Part shown: positions 1 to 10,183 of the stretch, piece after piece | Numbering within the stretch: the first letter of the stretch is position 1 | How the letters are laid out: the number at the start of each line of letters is the position of its first letter | Origin: Taeniopygia guttata | Taxonomy: Eukaryota > Chordata > Aves > Passeriformes > Estrildidae | DNA length: 64,000 bases | Reading direction: 5' to 3' | Assembly: GCF_048771995.1 (NCBI RefSeq) | Contig: NC_133030.1 | Location: 63,251,501 to 63,315,500, forward strand | Notes under the pieces: generated by a model | What the model was told of the DNA's origin: nothing | Database searches by the model: none | What the model saw: the letters and a program-made list of their open reading frames with translations, nothing else | Translations under genes and position numbers: made by a program

Positions 1-463
1 GGTTCAGCTCCTCGGCCCACAGGTCGTGGCTCAGCACCAGCAGCACGTTCTCCACGCCCGCCGCCCGCCGCAGCGACTCGAGCAGCAGCCGCAGGTGCTC
101 GGCGCGGTCGTGCACCTGCACCACGAGCACCACGTCGGGCCGCGCCGGGAAGCGCGCGGCGTTCCGCACCGGCTGGTCGAAGTTCAGCCGGTACACGAGC
201 GAGCGGTAACTCAGCGTCGCGTTCTCCGACAGCACCTCCGCCGCCACGCCGGCCGACGCGTTGGCGGCGGGGCGGCGCGCTACCGGCGGCGGGGGCTCGC
301 TGACCCGCGGCGGCTCCCCGGTGCTACCGGGACCGCCCCGCTGCTGCTGCTGCTGCTGCTGCCGCCGCCGCCCGCCGCCGCCGGTGCCCCAGAGCGCCAG
401 GGCGCAGAGCGCCAGCGCCAGCGCCAGCAGCAGCACCTTGCGCTTGTAGACGCGCAGCCGCAT
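1..463 (-). CDS. MGAT2: MGAT2, N-terminal part (runs off the left edge)
   Basis: Alpha-1,6-mannosyl-glycoprotein 2-beta-N-acetylglucosaminyltransferase (GnT-II), a Golgi type II membrane enzyme that adds the second GlcNAc antenna to make complex N-glycans. Reading back from the ATG at 463, the frame opens with MRLRVYKRKV, then a Leu/Ala-rich signal anchor (about residues 10-26), a low-complexity stem with seven Gln in a row, and two N-glycosylation sequons (NAS, NAT). It then enters the conserved start of the catalytic region (LSYRSLVYRLNFDQPVRNA, VVLVVQVHDRAEHLRLLLES, NVLLVLSHDLWAEELN), which I recognise as vertebrate MGAT2. About 154 codons are inside the window; the family length is near 450. 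The coding region is a single exon in vertebrates, and no splice site is seen here. The rest lies to the left of base 1. The identity is firm; the stem is more GC-rich and Gln-rich than in mammals. Confidence 0.96.
   Translation of the reverse strand, partial: MRLRVYKRKVLLLALALALCALALWGTGGGGRRRQQQQQQQRGGPGSTGEPPRVSEPPPPVARRPAANASAGVAAEVLSENATLSYRSLVYRLNFDQPVRNAARFPARPDVVLVVQVHDRAEHLRLLLESLRRAAGVENVLLVLSHDLWAEELN
341..361 (-). repeat. Coding CAG repeat in the MGAT2 stem
   Basis: Seven consecutive CAG codons (CTG on the plus strand) encode seven Gln in the stem of MGAT2, directly after a run of CGG codons for Arg. The stretch lies between the membrane anchor and the catalytic domain, where length changes are tolerated. 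Confidence 0.9.
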
Positions 464-760
464 GGTCCCGGCGGCGGCGGCCCCGCTCCGCCGCTCCCGC
501 CGCCGCCGCCGCCGCCGCTCCCGCTCCCAGCGCGCGCGCGCCGCCGCCGCCCCGCGCGCACACGTCGCCGCTCCCCATTGGCCGCCGCTGCGCCGACCGC
601 GGCGCCGCCATTGGTCGGAGGAGCCGTCAATCAACTCCTCGGCGCTTCCGCCGCGCCGGGAGGCCGCGCAGCCGCCGCCGCCGCACCGCGCTCTGATTGG
701 GCGGCGCCCGGAGGGGGCGGGGCCAAGGCCTGAAGGGGAGGGCGGGAAGCGGCGGCCAAA
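464..760 (-). promoter_or_regulatory. MGAT2 CpG-island promoter with three CCAAT boxes
   Basis: Very GC- and CpG-rich sequence directly upstream of the MGAT2 start codon. Reading the minus strand, CCAAT boxes (plus-strand ATTGG) lie at 577-581, 610-614 and 696-700, beside GC boxes such as GGGGCGGGGC near 714-723. No TATA box is evident. The composition drops abruptly to AT-rich after about 765, which marks the end of the island. Promoter identity is inferred from position and composition. Confidence 0.75.
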
Positions 761-764
761 TCCT

Positions 765-1440
765 TCGGGATTGGGGAAAAAAAGGGAAAATAACCCTGGA
801 AATGCAAGGAAAACACACGGAAACCCGCCGGGATCCGCGCGAGTAACATAAAAAAAAAATGAGTGAATGCTAGGTTTGAAAAACAGCACGTTAAAAAGCA
901 TCCTGCAATGACAAGAATAAGGTGAGAAATCATTCTAGAAATGCAGGAATAAGGTGAAATTATTATACGATTGGAAAAGAAAATAATTCTAAGATGGAAA
1001 AAAAAGAAATTCTAAGATTGAGAGAATAAAATAATTCTAGATTTGGATGATCAGGATTATGAACCCGTTCTTGAATTGTAAGAATTTAAAACATCAGATT
1101 AATTAATTCTAGAATAGCAAGTATAAAATTACTCCAAAGTTTTCAACATTAAGGTAAGAGTAAAATAATTCCAGAATTGCAAGAACAAGATAAGAAAACC
1201 ATCCTAGATCCCTGCAGGGATCTGTGGCAAAGCCCCATTTCCGTGAAGAAATTTTCCCAATATCCAAACTAAACCTTCCCCAGCTGGCACTCAGTGCCAC
1301 CTCCATGTGCTCCAAGCCATCACATGTTCCAGGGAATGGGATTCTTAAAATAAAATAATTCTAGATTTCAAAAATTAGGATTATGAACCTATATATAAGA
1401 ATTAAAAAATCAGATTAATTCTAGAATCGCAGCTATTTGT
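765..1440. repeat. Degenerate AT-rich tandem repeat between MGAT2 and LRR1
   Basis: AT-rich stretch built from diverged copies of a motif around AAAATAATTCTAGAATTG. Two longer copies, at about 1024-1115 and 1350-1430, share the order TCTAGATTT, AGGATTATGAACC, AGAATT, ATCAGATTAATTCTAGAAT. Copies are irregular in spacing, so this looks like an old minisatellite rather than a transposon. A short unrelated stretch with a CTGCAG palindrome interrupts it near 1210-1320. No gene is seen. Confidence 0.6.
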
Positions 1441-1577
1441 TCCCTGCCGTTCCCATCTCCCAGTCATGGAGCAGCTGACAAGACAGGAAATAAAAGAACT
1501 TGTGGATATGCTCAACATTTTGGTGTCTTCCCCAGAAAAATACCAGCAGTTAATTCCTGGATGGAAAAGCCCTCAGA

Positions 1578-1621
1578 CAAAACACAATCCACACGTCCAT
1601 AGAAGGGTTTCAAAGTTTAAT
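1578..1621 (-). promoter_or_regulatory. Candidate LRR1 poly(A) signal and GT-rich downstream element
   Basis: On the minus strand an ATTAAA variant signal (plus tttaat, 1616-1621) lies about 530 nt after the LRR1 stop codon. It is followed by a GT-rich run (reverse complement of about 1578-1598). No AATAAA is present on this strand between the stop codon and this point, so this is the best 3' end candidate. Confidence 0.45.
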
Positions 1622-2149
1622 AAGTCAACACAGTGAAACAAATTCAAGAATCGTTAAAACAGGAGGATTAAGAAACAAAGTTTTAGAAAAAAGACATTTG
1701 TGGTATCACAAAGAGAGAAACCCCAAAACCAAACATTTGCTCTGTAAAAAGGCAGCAATGCTGGTCCCTGCCCCGAGTGGGAATGTTGTAACAGAACCTT
1801 TAAAAAAAGAAGCACCTGGCATTCCATGACCGGTGTGGATGGGATTTCTCCTCCCTGGGAAGAGCAGAGTGCAGTCCTGGCCTGGAGAGTCAGAGCTCTT
1901 TGTCCTCCCGAGAAGGAACCACTCACCACAAGGCACAGAAACCCCCAGCACACCCGGCAGCACGGGAAGGACATTCCAAGGAAGGTTCTCTGCAGCTCAG
2001 CACTGCTTGGGATCCCAGAGGGGGACAGAGCCAGTGTCCCCTCACCCCCAGAGGGATTTGTCTGCGCAGGGCAGCGGTGGCACCGCGGGTGAGGAGCAGC
2101 AGGCACCTCCGGCTCCTCCATCCCCAGAGGACGCAGAGCCTGGCCCCTG

Positions 2150-5100
2150 TCACCCGCTGCTCTGGAGGTGCATGTCCAGGAACTGGGAGTAGCAGTGCAG
2201 GGAGCAGAAGTAGCAGAGCACAGGAGCCTCCGTGCCCCCCATGTTGTCCACCAGCACCACGGTGTGGGCCACGTGGTGCAGGTTCATGGTCACGGTGATC
2301 TGGATGAAGCTGCTCAGGCAGGCGCTCCCACAGCGGCACGTTTTGGCCACTTCCAGGTCCTTACAGAGGTGGGAAGGGAGGAGGTGGCAGCTGTAAGGGA
2401 TTCTGTGGGATGAGAGGAGAGAGGGTGAGTTCAGCACTCAGTTCTCTGTGTCACTCTACAGAAAAAATGCGGTGAACCGTGGATCAGGGAAGAAATGATG
2501 ATGTGTGGCTCCAGATCAGGATAGCTTTATTAAAACTCCACCATATTACATTAAAATACTATTTAAAGAGAGACTATCCTGTTCTACATACTTACTTCTT
2601 ACTCGGCTATCTAACTAACTAACAAACTCATGATTTCTCTGCTGAGAGTCTGTGCCACAGCTGGGTCTGACTGCACATTTACCCCAAACACCCTCCACCA
2701 GAATCCAACCCAGCCACCACTGCAGGTAAACAATCTCCACACCACATTCCACATGGGGAAAACAAAGGAGCAGAGATAAAGATTCTTTTCTCTCCTTCTC
2801 TCTGTGCTTCTCCTGAGAGGCAGAATTGTTTCTCTCTGTCCAGAGAACGGGAATGTCACATCACTCAAAGGCAGGGACAGGACACAGGCACCCAGGGCAC
2901 ATGGTGCCTCCAGTTTCAGCTCTCGTGTTTCCCAGGCTCTGCACTGCACTGGTGAATAACTCTGAGCTCCATTTGAAGTGTCACAGCTCTGCTCACAGCT
3001 CAGCACACAGAGCAATCCTTCTGCAGCCCAGAACCAGCTCAGCACACTGAACAATCCTTTTCCAGTCCAGAACAGCTCAGGCACACAGAACAATCCTTCT
3101 CCAGCTCAGCACACAGAACAATCCTTCTCCAGCACAGAACCAGCTCAGGCACACACAACAATCCTTTTCCAGCCCAGAACCACCTCAGGCACACAGAACA
3201 ATCCTTCTCCAGCCCAGAACCAGCTCAGCACACAGAACAATCCTTCTCCAGCCCAGAACCAGCTCAGCACACAGAACAATCCTTTTCCAGCTCAGGCACA
3301 CTGAACAATCCTTTTCCAGCCCAGAACCAGCTCAGGCACACAGAACAATCCTTCTCCAGCCCCAGAACCAGCTCAGCACACAGAACAATCCTTCTCCAGC
3401 CCAGAACCAGCTCAGCACACAGAACAATCCTTCTCCAGCCCAGAACCAGCTCAGGCACACAGAACAATCCTTCTCCAGCCCAGAACCAGCTCAGCACACA
3501 GAACAATCCTTCTCCAGCCCAGAACCAGCTCAGCACACAGAACAATCCTTTTCCAGCCCAGAACCAGCTCAGCACACAGAACAATCCTTCTCCAGCCCAG
3601 AACCAGCTCAGCACACAGAACAATCCTTCTCCAGCCCCAGAACCAGCTCAGCACACAGAACAATCCTTCTCCAGCCCCAGAACCAGCTCAGCACACTGAA
3701 CAATCCTCCCACCTGGGAGGGTGGGACTGCAGCACCTGGAACTGGAATTGGACAATGAACCCCAGTGTGGAAAGGGACCAAAACTCATAAAAGTGTGAAA
3801 CCTGTGACTCTGAGTCCATCTTGGGTGGAGCCATGGCCAGGTTCCTGCACTGCCCAAGGTGTGTCTTGTAAAGGCCTTTTAATAAATCCCTGCTTTATTC
3901 TTTTACTCTGTCCAGCCTCTGCTCCAGGGAGCCTCTCCAGGCATCACACAGACATGGAAAACCAGAGATTTCAGACTAAAATGCCACTTCCTGAGATTTT
4001 AGGAATGAAAATCCAATTTTAGGACTGAAATGGCAATTCCTGAGATTTTTAGGAATGAAATGCCACTTCCCAAGGCAGTCCCTAAGGACATAAACTCTGG
4101 GAGACACTCGCAACAGGGAGCTCACAGCAATCCTGGCAGCCTGGGCCACAGCCAGTTAGGGAATTAGAAGGATTAAGAGTAATGAGAATTAGAGAATTAC
4201 AGGAAGATTAAGAATAATGAGACAACTGAGCACGTTCTGTTCTTCCCTCACATTCTCTGTGTCTCACCCTGGCCTGACACAGCACCCACGATTTACTCCT
4301 CCCTCTTACACTGAGGAGTAGCAGTGTTAAAAACCAACTCAGAGAAAGCAGGAGATAAACTGAGCCTTTTGCAGCACGAAATGAAAAGTTCTCCTGCTCC
4401 ACAGCTCTCTCCATCCACCGTGTGTCAGCAATGACATCCAGAGTTGGGAAGGGGAATTGCTCCTTTTGGAATTCACAGCAGTGTCGAGCTCGGGGTACAA
4501 AATAAATAATTCCCCTGAGGAATTCTGTCAGGTGGCTGAAGTGTGGGTCCCAGCAGTGCCCAGCTGGCACTCCAAACTCAGCACACATCCCACTGACTCA
4601 CATCCTGCCTCCACCCACACATTCCCAAGTCTTTCCACACACCATCACTCACAAATCCACCAGCTCAGACTCCTCTAGGTATTTTTTTTTTTCACCACCT
4701 TAATTTCAGAACACCCTTTTTTCTGGGAAAAGCATAATCTGGTACTTTCCCAGAATGAAGACTGATTTCCAAACATTATTTTTGCACCTTCTCCTTCTGT
4801 TTCATCCCTTTCTCAAGGTTTTTACAGTAACTGAAATCTGACCAGTGCTGAGGGATTTTTAGAGGTAGAAAAAAGCCTTAATATTTACCTCAAACCCACT
4901 GCAATTTATATAAAGTTGGGAAAGGAGACACGTGGGTTTAGTTATGAAACCAGTGAGGTCAGCAGCAGGTGATTTGGCCCAGAACATGTGGTGGCTCAGC
5001 TCCCTTCAGGGCGTGCCCCTGGATGCCTTTGGTGCAAACTTCTGTACAATTACCCCGGGTTCATGGGCACTGCCCACCCTCAAGGCAGCAACGGGCACAG

Positions 5101-8100
5101 GATGAAGATTAGGGACACTTCCAGCCTCTCTCTCCCTCCTTTCTGTGCCAAATTTCTGTCTTTATGCTCCCTTCCCACCCAGAGCAGGGTGGGAGCAGCA
5201 GCTGCTGGTACCTGGAGGCTCCTGGTGCACGAAGGATCAGGGGTGGAAGTCGTGTGGGGGAAGAGGAGGGAGCTGATAACACACAGCAGCCTGGGAGGGT
5301 GGTATTTACTTGATGAAATCATATTTTTAAAATTACCTCAGAGCTTATTCCCTAAATAATTCAGAACACCCTCACTCCAACACCAGGGGAAATGAGGAGT
5401 TTAAGGAAAATCTATGGCTGCAGAAGTGGCTCAGGGTTGTAGAATTGATTCTCTTTTCCCAAAGTTGGCCAAAAATATTCTGTTCATCCACCTTTGGGGG
5501 ATGAAAACACTTCAATCTCTGCCTTTCCTTAAATGCTTCCAAAGGCACCAATTTCCTGCCTTATCCTGATGACTTGACAAGGAGAATTCAAAAGAATTTT
5601 AATCTTATGATGTTAATAAGTGAGAAAACAGGCAGTGAGGGGAAAGGAAGGAAGCAGGGGAGGGAGGGTGGGAGGGCAGGTGTAGTGCCAGGCGTGCCCT
5701 CACCTGTGATTGACAGTGGCCCTGGCAGCACACTCCAGCAGAGTCAGCGGGATCTTCAGCTGGATGTTGGGAACCAGCGGGTTGGGCTGCTCAAAAGGGT
5801 TCCCGAAGAGATCCAGGTTCTCCAGGGAGAGCCTCCTGAAGTCCCAGGGCAGGAAGGGCAGCTTGTTGCGCGCGGCCGACAGGAAGCGCAGGCGGCTCAG
5901 CTGCCCGATGCGGCAGGGCAGGCGCAGCAGGGCGTTGTCGTCCAGCCGCAGCTGCACCAGGCCCCGCAGCTGGCAGAACTCGATGGGCAGCGCCTGGATC
6001 TGGTTCTGGCTCAGGTCCAGCAGCTGCAGGGATTTCTGCAGGCCCGAGCTGCACAGGGCCCCGCTGAAGGCCTCCAGGTGGTTGTCGTGCAGGTCGAGCT
6101 CCTGCAGGCACACCAGGTCCCCCAGCGTGGCCGGCAGCTGCTTGATGTGGTTGTGGCTCAGGTCCAGCTTGCGCAGCTTCTTCAGGCACAGCACCCTGCT
6201 GTCGATCCTGGCCAGCTTGCAGTACGAGGTCTGCAGGTGCTCCAGGGAGAAAGGGAAGCTCTTGGTGAGGGGATAATCCCTCCTGGAAGTGATGATCATT
6301 TTGGTTTTGGGTTTCTCCACGTCGGAGTTCTTTGCTGGGACCAGAGGTGAGAGAGGGAGGACTCCGGTGTCGTTGCCTTGGTGAGCCAGTCTCACGGCTG
6401 AAAGGAAAGTCTTTAAATTGATCACATTTGCCTGCAGGGGAACACAAGGCTGGAGTTAAAAGTTCATTATCCTGGTTATTAACACTCCCCGAGCTGTTTT
6501 GTGTGTGTCACTCAGCAGGGCAGTGGGATGGGAGAGGGAACAGCTCATTAATAATCCTGGTCAAACTGTGCTGCAGCACCCACGGAAGGAACAAAGCACT
6601 GAATCCACAGCTGGAAATGTCGTACAGGAAAAAAAACGTGATTCACTGGGAGCTCCCTAAAATCCACCAGGATAAAGAACTGTTACAAACACACATGGGG
6701 AAATCAGAGCTCTAAACCCTGAGGCAATAATTCCTGGAAGTTTCTAGGAAAAAAAAGGATGGAAGTTTGAGTTGGATTCAGCAAAACGAAGGTGAAGTGA
6801 CCACACGCAGCTCTGGCTGTGCCAGCAGCAGACAAGAGGCAAATTCTTTGCAAAGACCAATTAATGCTTGAGTTGGGATACAATATTTTGCCAGCAGAAT
6901 CCCAGGACAGTTTGGGTTGGAAGGGATCCTAAATCCCATCCTCTTCAACTCCCTGCCATGGCAGGGACACCTCCACTGTCCCAGGCTGCTCCAAACCCAG
7001 TGTCCAACCTGGCCTTGGGCACTGCCAGGGATCCAGGGGCAGCCACAGCTGCTCTGGCAATTCCAGCCCAGCCAGGAATTCCCAATCTCCCATCCATCCC
7101 ACCCCTCTGGCAGTGGGAGCCATTAAAGGCTCCCACTGACTCTCAATATCAGAGTATCAAGTGATCTATATTTTAAATAAAGACCCAGAAAGCTCTGGTG
7201 TATCTGTTGCACTGACTTGATTCACTTCTGTGAACATTTGTGACCAAGTATTTCTGTTCTAGATTTTCCAGCAAGTCTGTGCATGAGCTGATGTGCAGCT
7301 GACAGGCACTGAGCTAAGAAGAGAATTCTAAAATAAAAACCACATTGCAACCAGAGAAGGAAAAGAAAATAATTAACTTGGAGTTCTGAGAGCCCAGAGG
7401 TTATCTTTGTGTTCCCAGCTGTCACCTGCCCAAGGCCAGGGACACATTTTGCACCTCAAAGACAATTTTGCTCCTAAATGTGTTTGTTTAGACCAAATTA
7501 GAGAGGGTTCAGAACTACAGCACACAATGTGCTATAAGCACCCAGCACAAGAAAGCAAAGATATTGGAGATAATTCTGGATGGAAATGTGGGAGAAATAA
7601 ACACATTAAAGGTCAAACTTAATTGACTGCATCTGTAAACTAAAATGGTCATTTTCCTTAAGCATTTCAAGCACAGCTCCTGCTGTGACACCTTCCAGAG
7701 GTGGGGAAGATGCACAACAAACACCTTTGTATCCAAGGTTATCCAGAGAGCTGGGGCTGCCCCTGGATCCCTGGAAATGTCCCAGGTTGGATGGGGCTTG
7801 GAGCAGCCTGGGACAGTGGAAGGGGTGGAAGGGATGGGATTTAAGCTCCCTTCTATCCCAAACCAGCCTGGGATTCTAAGGTCAACAACCCTCATTATCT
7901 CAGCCAGTCTAACACATTTACCTACAGAATTTCCCCTCATTCCAGGCAGATTTGTGGCATTTCCAACATAGCTAAAATGCGAATTAAGTCTAAAAAGTTC
8001 TCCAGATCTGTAGGGACCAAGTGAAATCAATATTTCACACCAGAATGAAGTTACAGGCAGGATTTCTTTGCTCTCAAGCACAAAGCACAATTCCCTCCAC

Positions 8101-10183
8101 CAGACCTTCCTAAGGGCCATGTAAAACCTCCAAACCTCTTGTTGAGAAACCCTGTGGGAAAAAAAAAAAAGGCAAATAATTCCTTGGAAGAGCTCAGGAT
8201 GCAACTTCCTGCCTCAAGCCCGAAGTCTCAGCCACACTGACAATGCTGGGAAAAAGAATTTAAATTGTGTTGATGCCTCCCAAGTGTCAGAGTTCTGAGG
8301 AAATCGGAGCTGAGGTGGATCCAGGGAAGCAGGCTGGGACCTGCTGAAGGGAAATAAACTCCAGAAAACAGCCAGGATTTGTTATTTATGCTGTCATTCC
8401 TGCTCCAGGGGTGAAAGCTCTGCACTGATGTTTCCCAACTCCATTCCTGAGCTGGCTGAGTGCAGCAAATCCAGTGCCTGGCAGAGCACAAGGGGATTTC
8501 CCATAGCCAATATTCCCATCTCCAGTATTTGGAAATGTCTTTTCCACAATGTTTTTGTTCTTCTTTGAGAGTTGAAGGAGCTTTTCTGTAATGAAGTAAT
8601 AAAATTCTGGCAGAAAACTAGGGAAAAGGGATGAAACATCTTGAATTTGGGTTCTGGAGTTGGAGAACTTAAGAGGAACCTGTAATATTTTGAGATAAAC
8701 TTTTTGATTTCTCACTCTTCAGCAATAAAATTCAGAGGAAAGGAAGCAAAAGTTGTTCTGAATCTAATACAAAAGCCTTAATTTTTGCAAAATACAGAGC
8801 ACATTGGCTTCTAACAAGAAAAAAAATAACTGGGTTTGGTGTCCTCCCTTCCTATTTAACCCTTTAACAGGTTCATAAAATTAAGGCTGCTTTCCTCAGA
8901 TTCAGGTAACAGAAAGGAAAAAGGATTTTCTAAACCAGCAATCACCATTATTTGCTTTTATTTACACAGCCTGACTCTATAAAAGTTTTAGGTAAGAACT
9001 CAGGTTTTAGAAAACCTTCCAATTTTTCTCTCCTATGGAGCTACAAAAGATTCCTGTAACAGGCAAAGAAGAAAAGGAGATGAGATTTTAGTGATAATAC
9101 GCGATTCTTCTGGTAAGTTTAGTGCTGTTAAAAACACTCTACAAATCCTCTGGGCACTGTGAATAAATACAGAAGTATTTGAAATAAGGTGGGATGTTGC
9201 CTGTGCCATGCTCTGTGTGTGCTTTGAAAGCCACGGTGAGACAGTAGTTTTGTCCATTAAACAAGAGGATTCTTTTTTTTTTTTTTTTTTCACATGGAAA
9301 AGCTGTAAGAAACAACAATTTCATGGAGTTTAAGGCTAAAGACCAACACTGCATCAGAGAGCTGAAAAAAGCTTTGTTCTAAAGAAGCTGTGAAGCAAAG
9401 CACGAAAATACTTCTGAAGCAGAAGAGTTAGAAAAAAGGGAATGGCTTCCCACTGCCAGAGGGCCGGGATGGATGGGAGATTGGGAAGGAATTCCGGGCT
9501 GGGAGGGTGGCGAGACCCTGGGATAGAATTCCCAGAGCATCTGTGGCTGTCCCTGGATCCCTGGCAGTGCCTAAAGCCAGGTTAGACACTGGGGCTGGAG
9601 CAGCCTGGGATGGTGGAAGTGTCCCTGCCATGGCAGGGGTGGGATGGGATGGGATGGGGTGGGATGGGGTGGGATGGGGTGGGATGGGGTGGGATGGGGT
9701 GGGATGGGGTGGGATGGGATGGGATGGGATGGGATGGGATTGACGGTCCCTGCCCGCCTCGCCGTGCCGGTCGGAGGCCGGTGAGCCGCGGCCGCTGCCG
9801 GTTCCCGGTGCCGGTCCCACCTTGCTGAGGCACAGATCCACCGCGGGCTCCCGCAGCCGCACCGTGGCCTTTCCCTCCTCCACGAAGCGCGTGAAGAGCC
9901 GCTCCACGTTCTGCTGCACCTGCGGGCACACAGCGGGGCTCAGCGGCACCCTGGGCACCCCCGCGGGCCCCGGCCCCGCCGCCCCCGGGCCCGCCGCCGT
10001 GCCCACCTTGTACCGAGCGCCGCCGCGGTCCCGCGCCGTGCACACCATGAGGTAAATCCCGGCCCCGGCGGCGCCGGGAGCGCGCCCGAGCGACAGCAGC
10101 GCCCGCGCCGCGCGGCCGCGGCCCCGCAGCCCGCAGCTGGGCAGGAGCCGGCTCAGCACTTCCACCTCGCACTGCAGCCGCAT
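2150..10183 (-). CDS. LRR1: LRR1, leucine-rich repeat protein 1 (CUL2 ubiquitin ligase receptor)
   Basis: Complete gene in four exons on the minus strand: exon 1 10183-10007, exon 2 9919-9821, exon 3 6431-5704, exon 4 2402-2150 (TGA at 2152-2150). Every intron has GT/AG ends; introns are 87, 3389 and 3301 bp. The joined frame is 418 codons against 414 in human. Residues 1-92 (MRLQCEVEVLSR..., VEEGKATVRL..., DLCLSK) form the conserved N-terminal region. Six leucine-rich repeats run from about 176 to 306 (LRKLDLSHN, LQELDLHDN, LQLLDLSQN, LVQLRLDDN, LRFLSAARN, LENLDLFGN). A VHL-box-like segment follows at about 320-350, then a Cys-rich C-terminus with CRCGSAC and CYFCSLHC. The family (old name PPIL5) is the substrate receptor of CUL2-RBX1-elongin BC, acting on the replicative CMG helicase at termination and reported to act on p21. 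It acts in the nucleus. Exon 3 ends after two bases of an Arg codon that exon 4 completes. Confidence 0.96.
2502..2860 (-). mobile_element. LTR-like fossil fragment, minus orientation
   Basis: On the minus strand the block starts with TGTGACATTC at 2860 and ends near CCACACA at about 2502. An AATAAA-type signal (plus tttatt) lies near 2525. The polarity and style resemble avian solo LTRs. No clear target duplication is seen, so the ends are approximate. It is an old non-coding fossil. Confidence 0.45.
2902..3946 (+). mobile_element. Solo LTR (TGATGCC family) in LRR1 intron 3, expanded by a minisatellite
   Basis: The ends are TGGTGCC at 2902 and GGCATCA at 3946, near-inverted, and are flanked by the 4-bp direct repeat CACA (2898-2901 and 3947-3950). 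A poly(A) signal AATAAA lies at 3881-3886. The same start, U3 words and end occur in the elements at 31675-32133 and 37215-37650. A 4-bp duplication points to a class I (gamma-like) retrovirus LTR; that class is inference. Its siblings are about 440-460 bp; this copy is 1045 bp because of the internal 39-bp tandem array. It is a fossil solo LTR with no internal coding region. Confidence 0.8.
2996..3706. repeat. ~39-bp minisatellite inside the intron-3 LTR
   Basis: About 18 copies of a 38-42 bp unit containing CAGCTCAGCACACAGAACAA followed by TCCTTCTCCAGCCCAGAAC. Most units are 39 bp, so all frames stay open and give meaningless 13-residue repeats. The unit resembles a U3 segment of the sibling LTR at 31675-32133 (ACAAAACAATTCCTGCTCCA). 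The array therefore arose by tandem expansion of LTR sequence. Confidence 0.92.
5704..6431 (-). other. LRR1: LRR1 exon 3 (leucine-rich repeat exon)
   Basis: The largest exon, 728 nt, starts in phase 0 after a CTGCAG acceptor and ends with CACAG before GTGAGG. It encodes residues 93-335, including the whole leucine-rich repeat array and the start of the VHL-box-like segment. Its GC content is much higher than that of the flanking introns. Long frames on the opposite strand here are shadows. Confidence 0.95.
6895..7117 (-). mobile_element. CR1 LINE 3' fragment
   Basis: Reverse complement of the avian CR1 3' end. From its high end it reads through GGAATTCCTGGCTGG, the CTGTGGCTGCCCCTGGATCC segment, the GGACAGTGGAGGTGTCCCTG segment and the ATCCCTTCCAACCC tail. 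It is 5'-truncated, as usual for CR1. Confidence 0.85.
7738..7880 (+). mobile_element. CR1 LINE 3' fragment
   Basis: Short plus-oriented CR1 3' end with GGGGCTGCCCCTGGATCCCT, the CAGCCTGGGACAGTGGAAGG segment and the terminal GGGATTCTAAG. Confidence 0.82.
9441..9636 (+). mobile_element. CR1 LINE 3' fragment that seeds the GGGAT array
   Basis: Plus-oriented CR1 with the TTGGGAAGGAATTCCGGGCT, CTGTGGCTGTCCCTGGATCC and GTGTCCCTGCCATGGCAGGG segments. Its usual continuation GGTGGGATGGGAT runs straight into the tandem array that follows, so the microsatellite grew out of this CR1 tail. Confidence 0.85.
9637..9740. repeat. GGGATGGGGT/GGGAT microsatellite
   Basis: About 104 bp of alternating GGGAT and GGGGT pentamers, G-rich on the plus strand and C-rich on the LRR1 coding strand. 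Tracts of three or four G every few bases make it a strong G-quadruplex candidate on the template strand of LRR1. Confidence 0.93.

Larger units (their letters stand above)
2403..5703 (-). other. LRR1 intron 3
   Basis: Phase-2 intron of 3.3 kb. It holds a minus-oriented LTR-like fragment next to exon 4 (about 2502-2860) and a plus-oriented solo LTR swollen by a minisatellite (2902-3946). A short imperfect tandem of about 35-38 bp lies at 3968-4075 (copies with TTCCTGAGATTTTAGGAATG). The rest, 4080-5700, is unique-looking sequence without a recognised element. Confidence 0.85.
6432..9820 (-). other. LRR1 intron 2
   Basis: Phase-0 intron of 3.4 kb. It contains three CR1 LINE 3' fragments (6895-7117 minus, 7738-7880 plus, 9441-9636 plus) and a GGGAT-type G-rich array (9637-9740) only 80 bp from exon 2. 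The stretch 7900-9430 is AT-rich and unique-looking, with a run of about 20 T at 9272-9290. No other gene is seen. Confidence 0.85.

Noticed and set aside
2996-3706. CRISPR-like array
   Set aside because: There are no unique spacers; the whole unit repeats. It is a minisatellite in a vertebrate intron.
5574-6350. A 258-codon open frame on the plus strand
   Set aside because: It is the antisense shadow of the GC-rich LRR1 exon 3.
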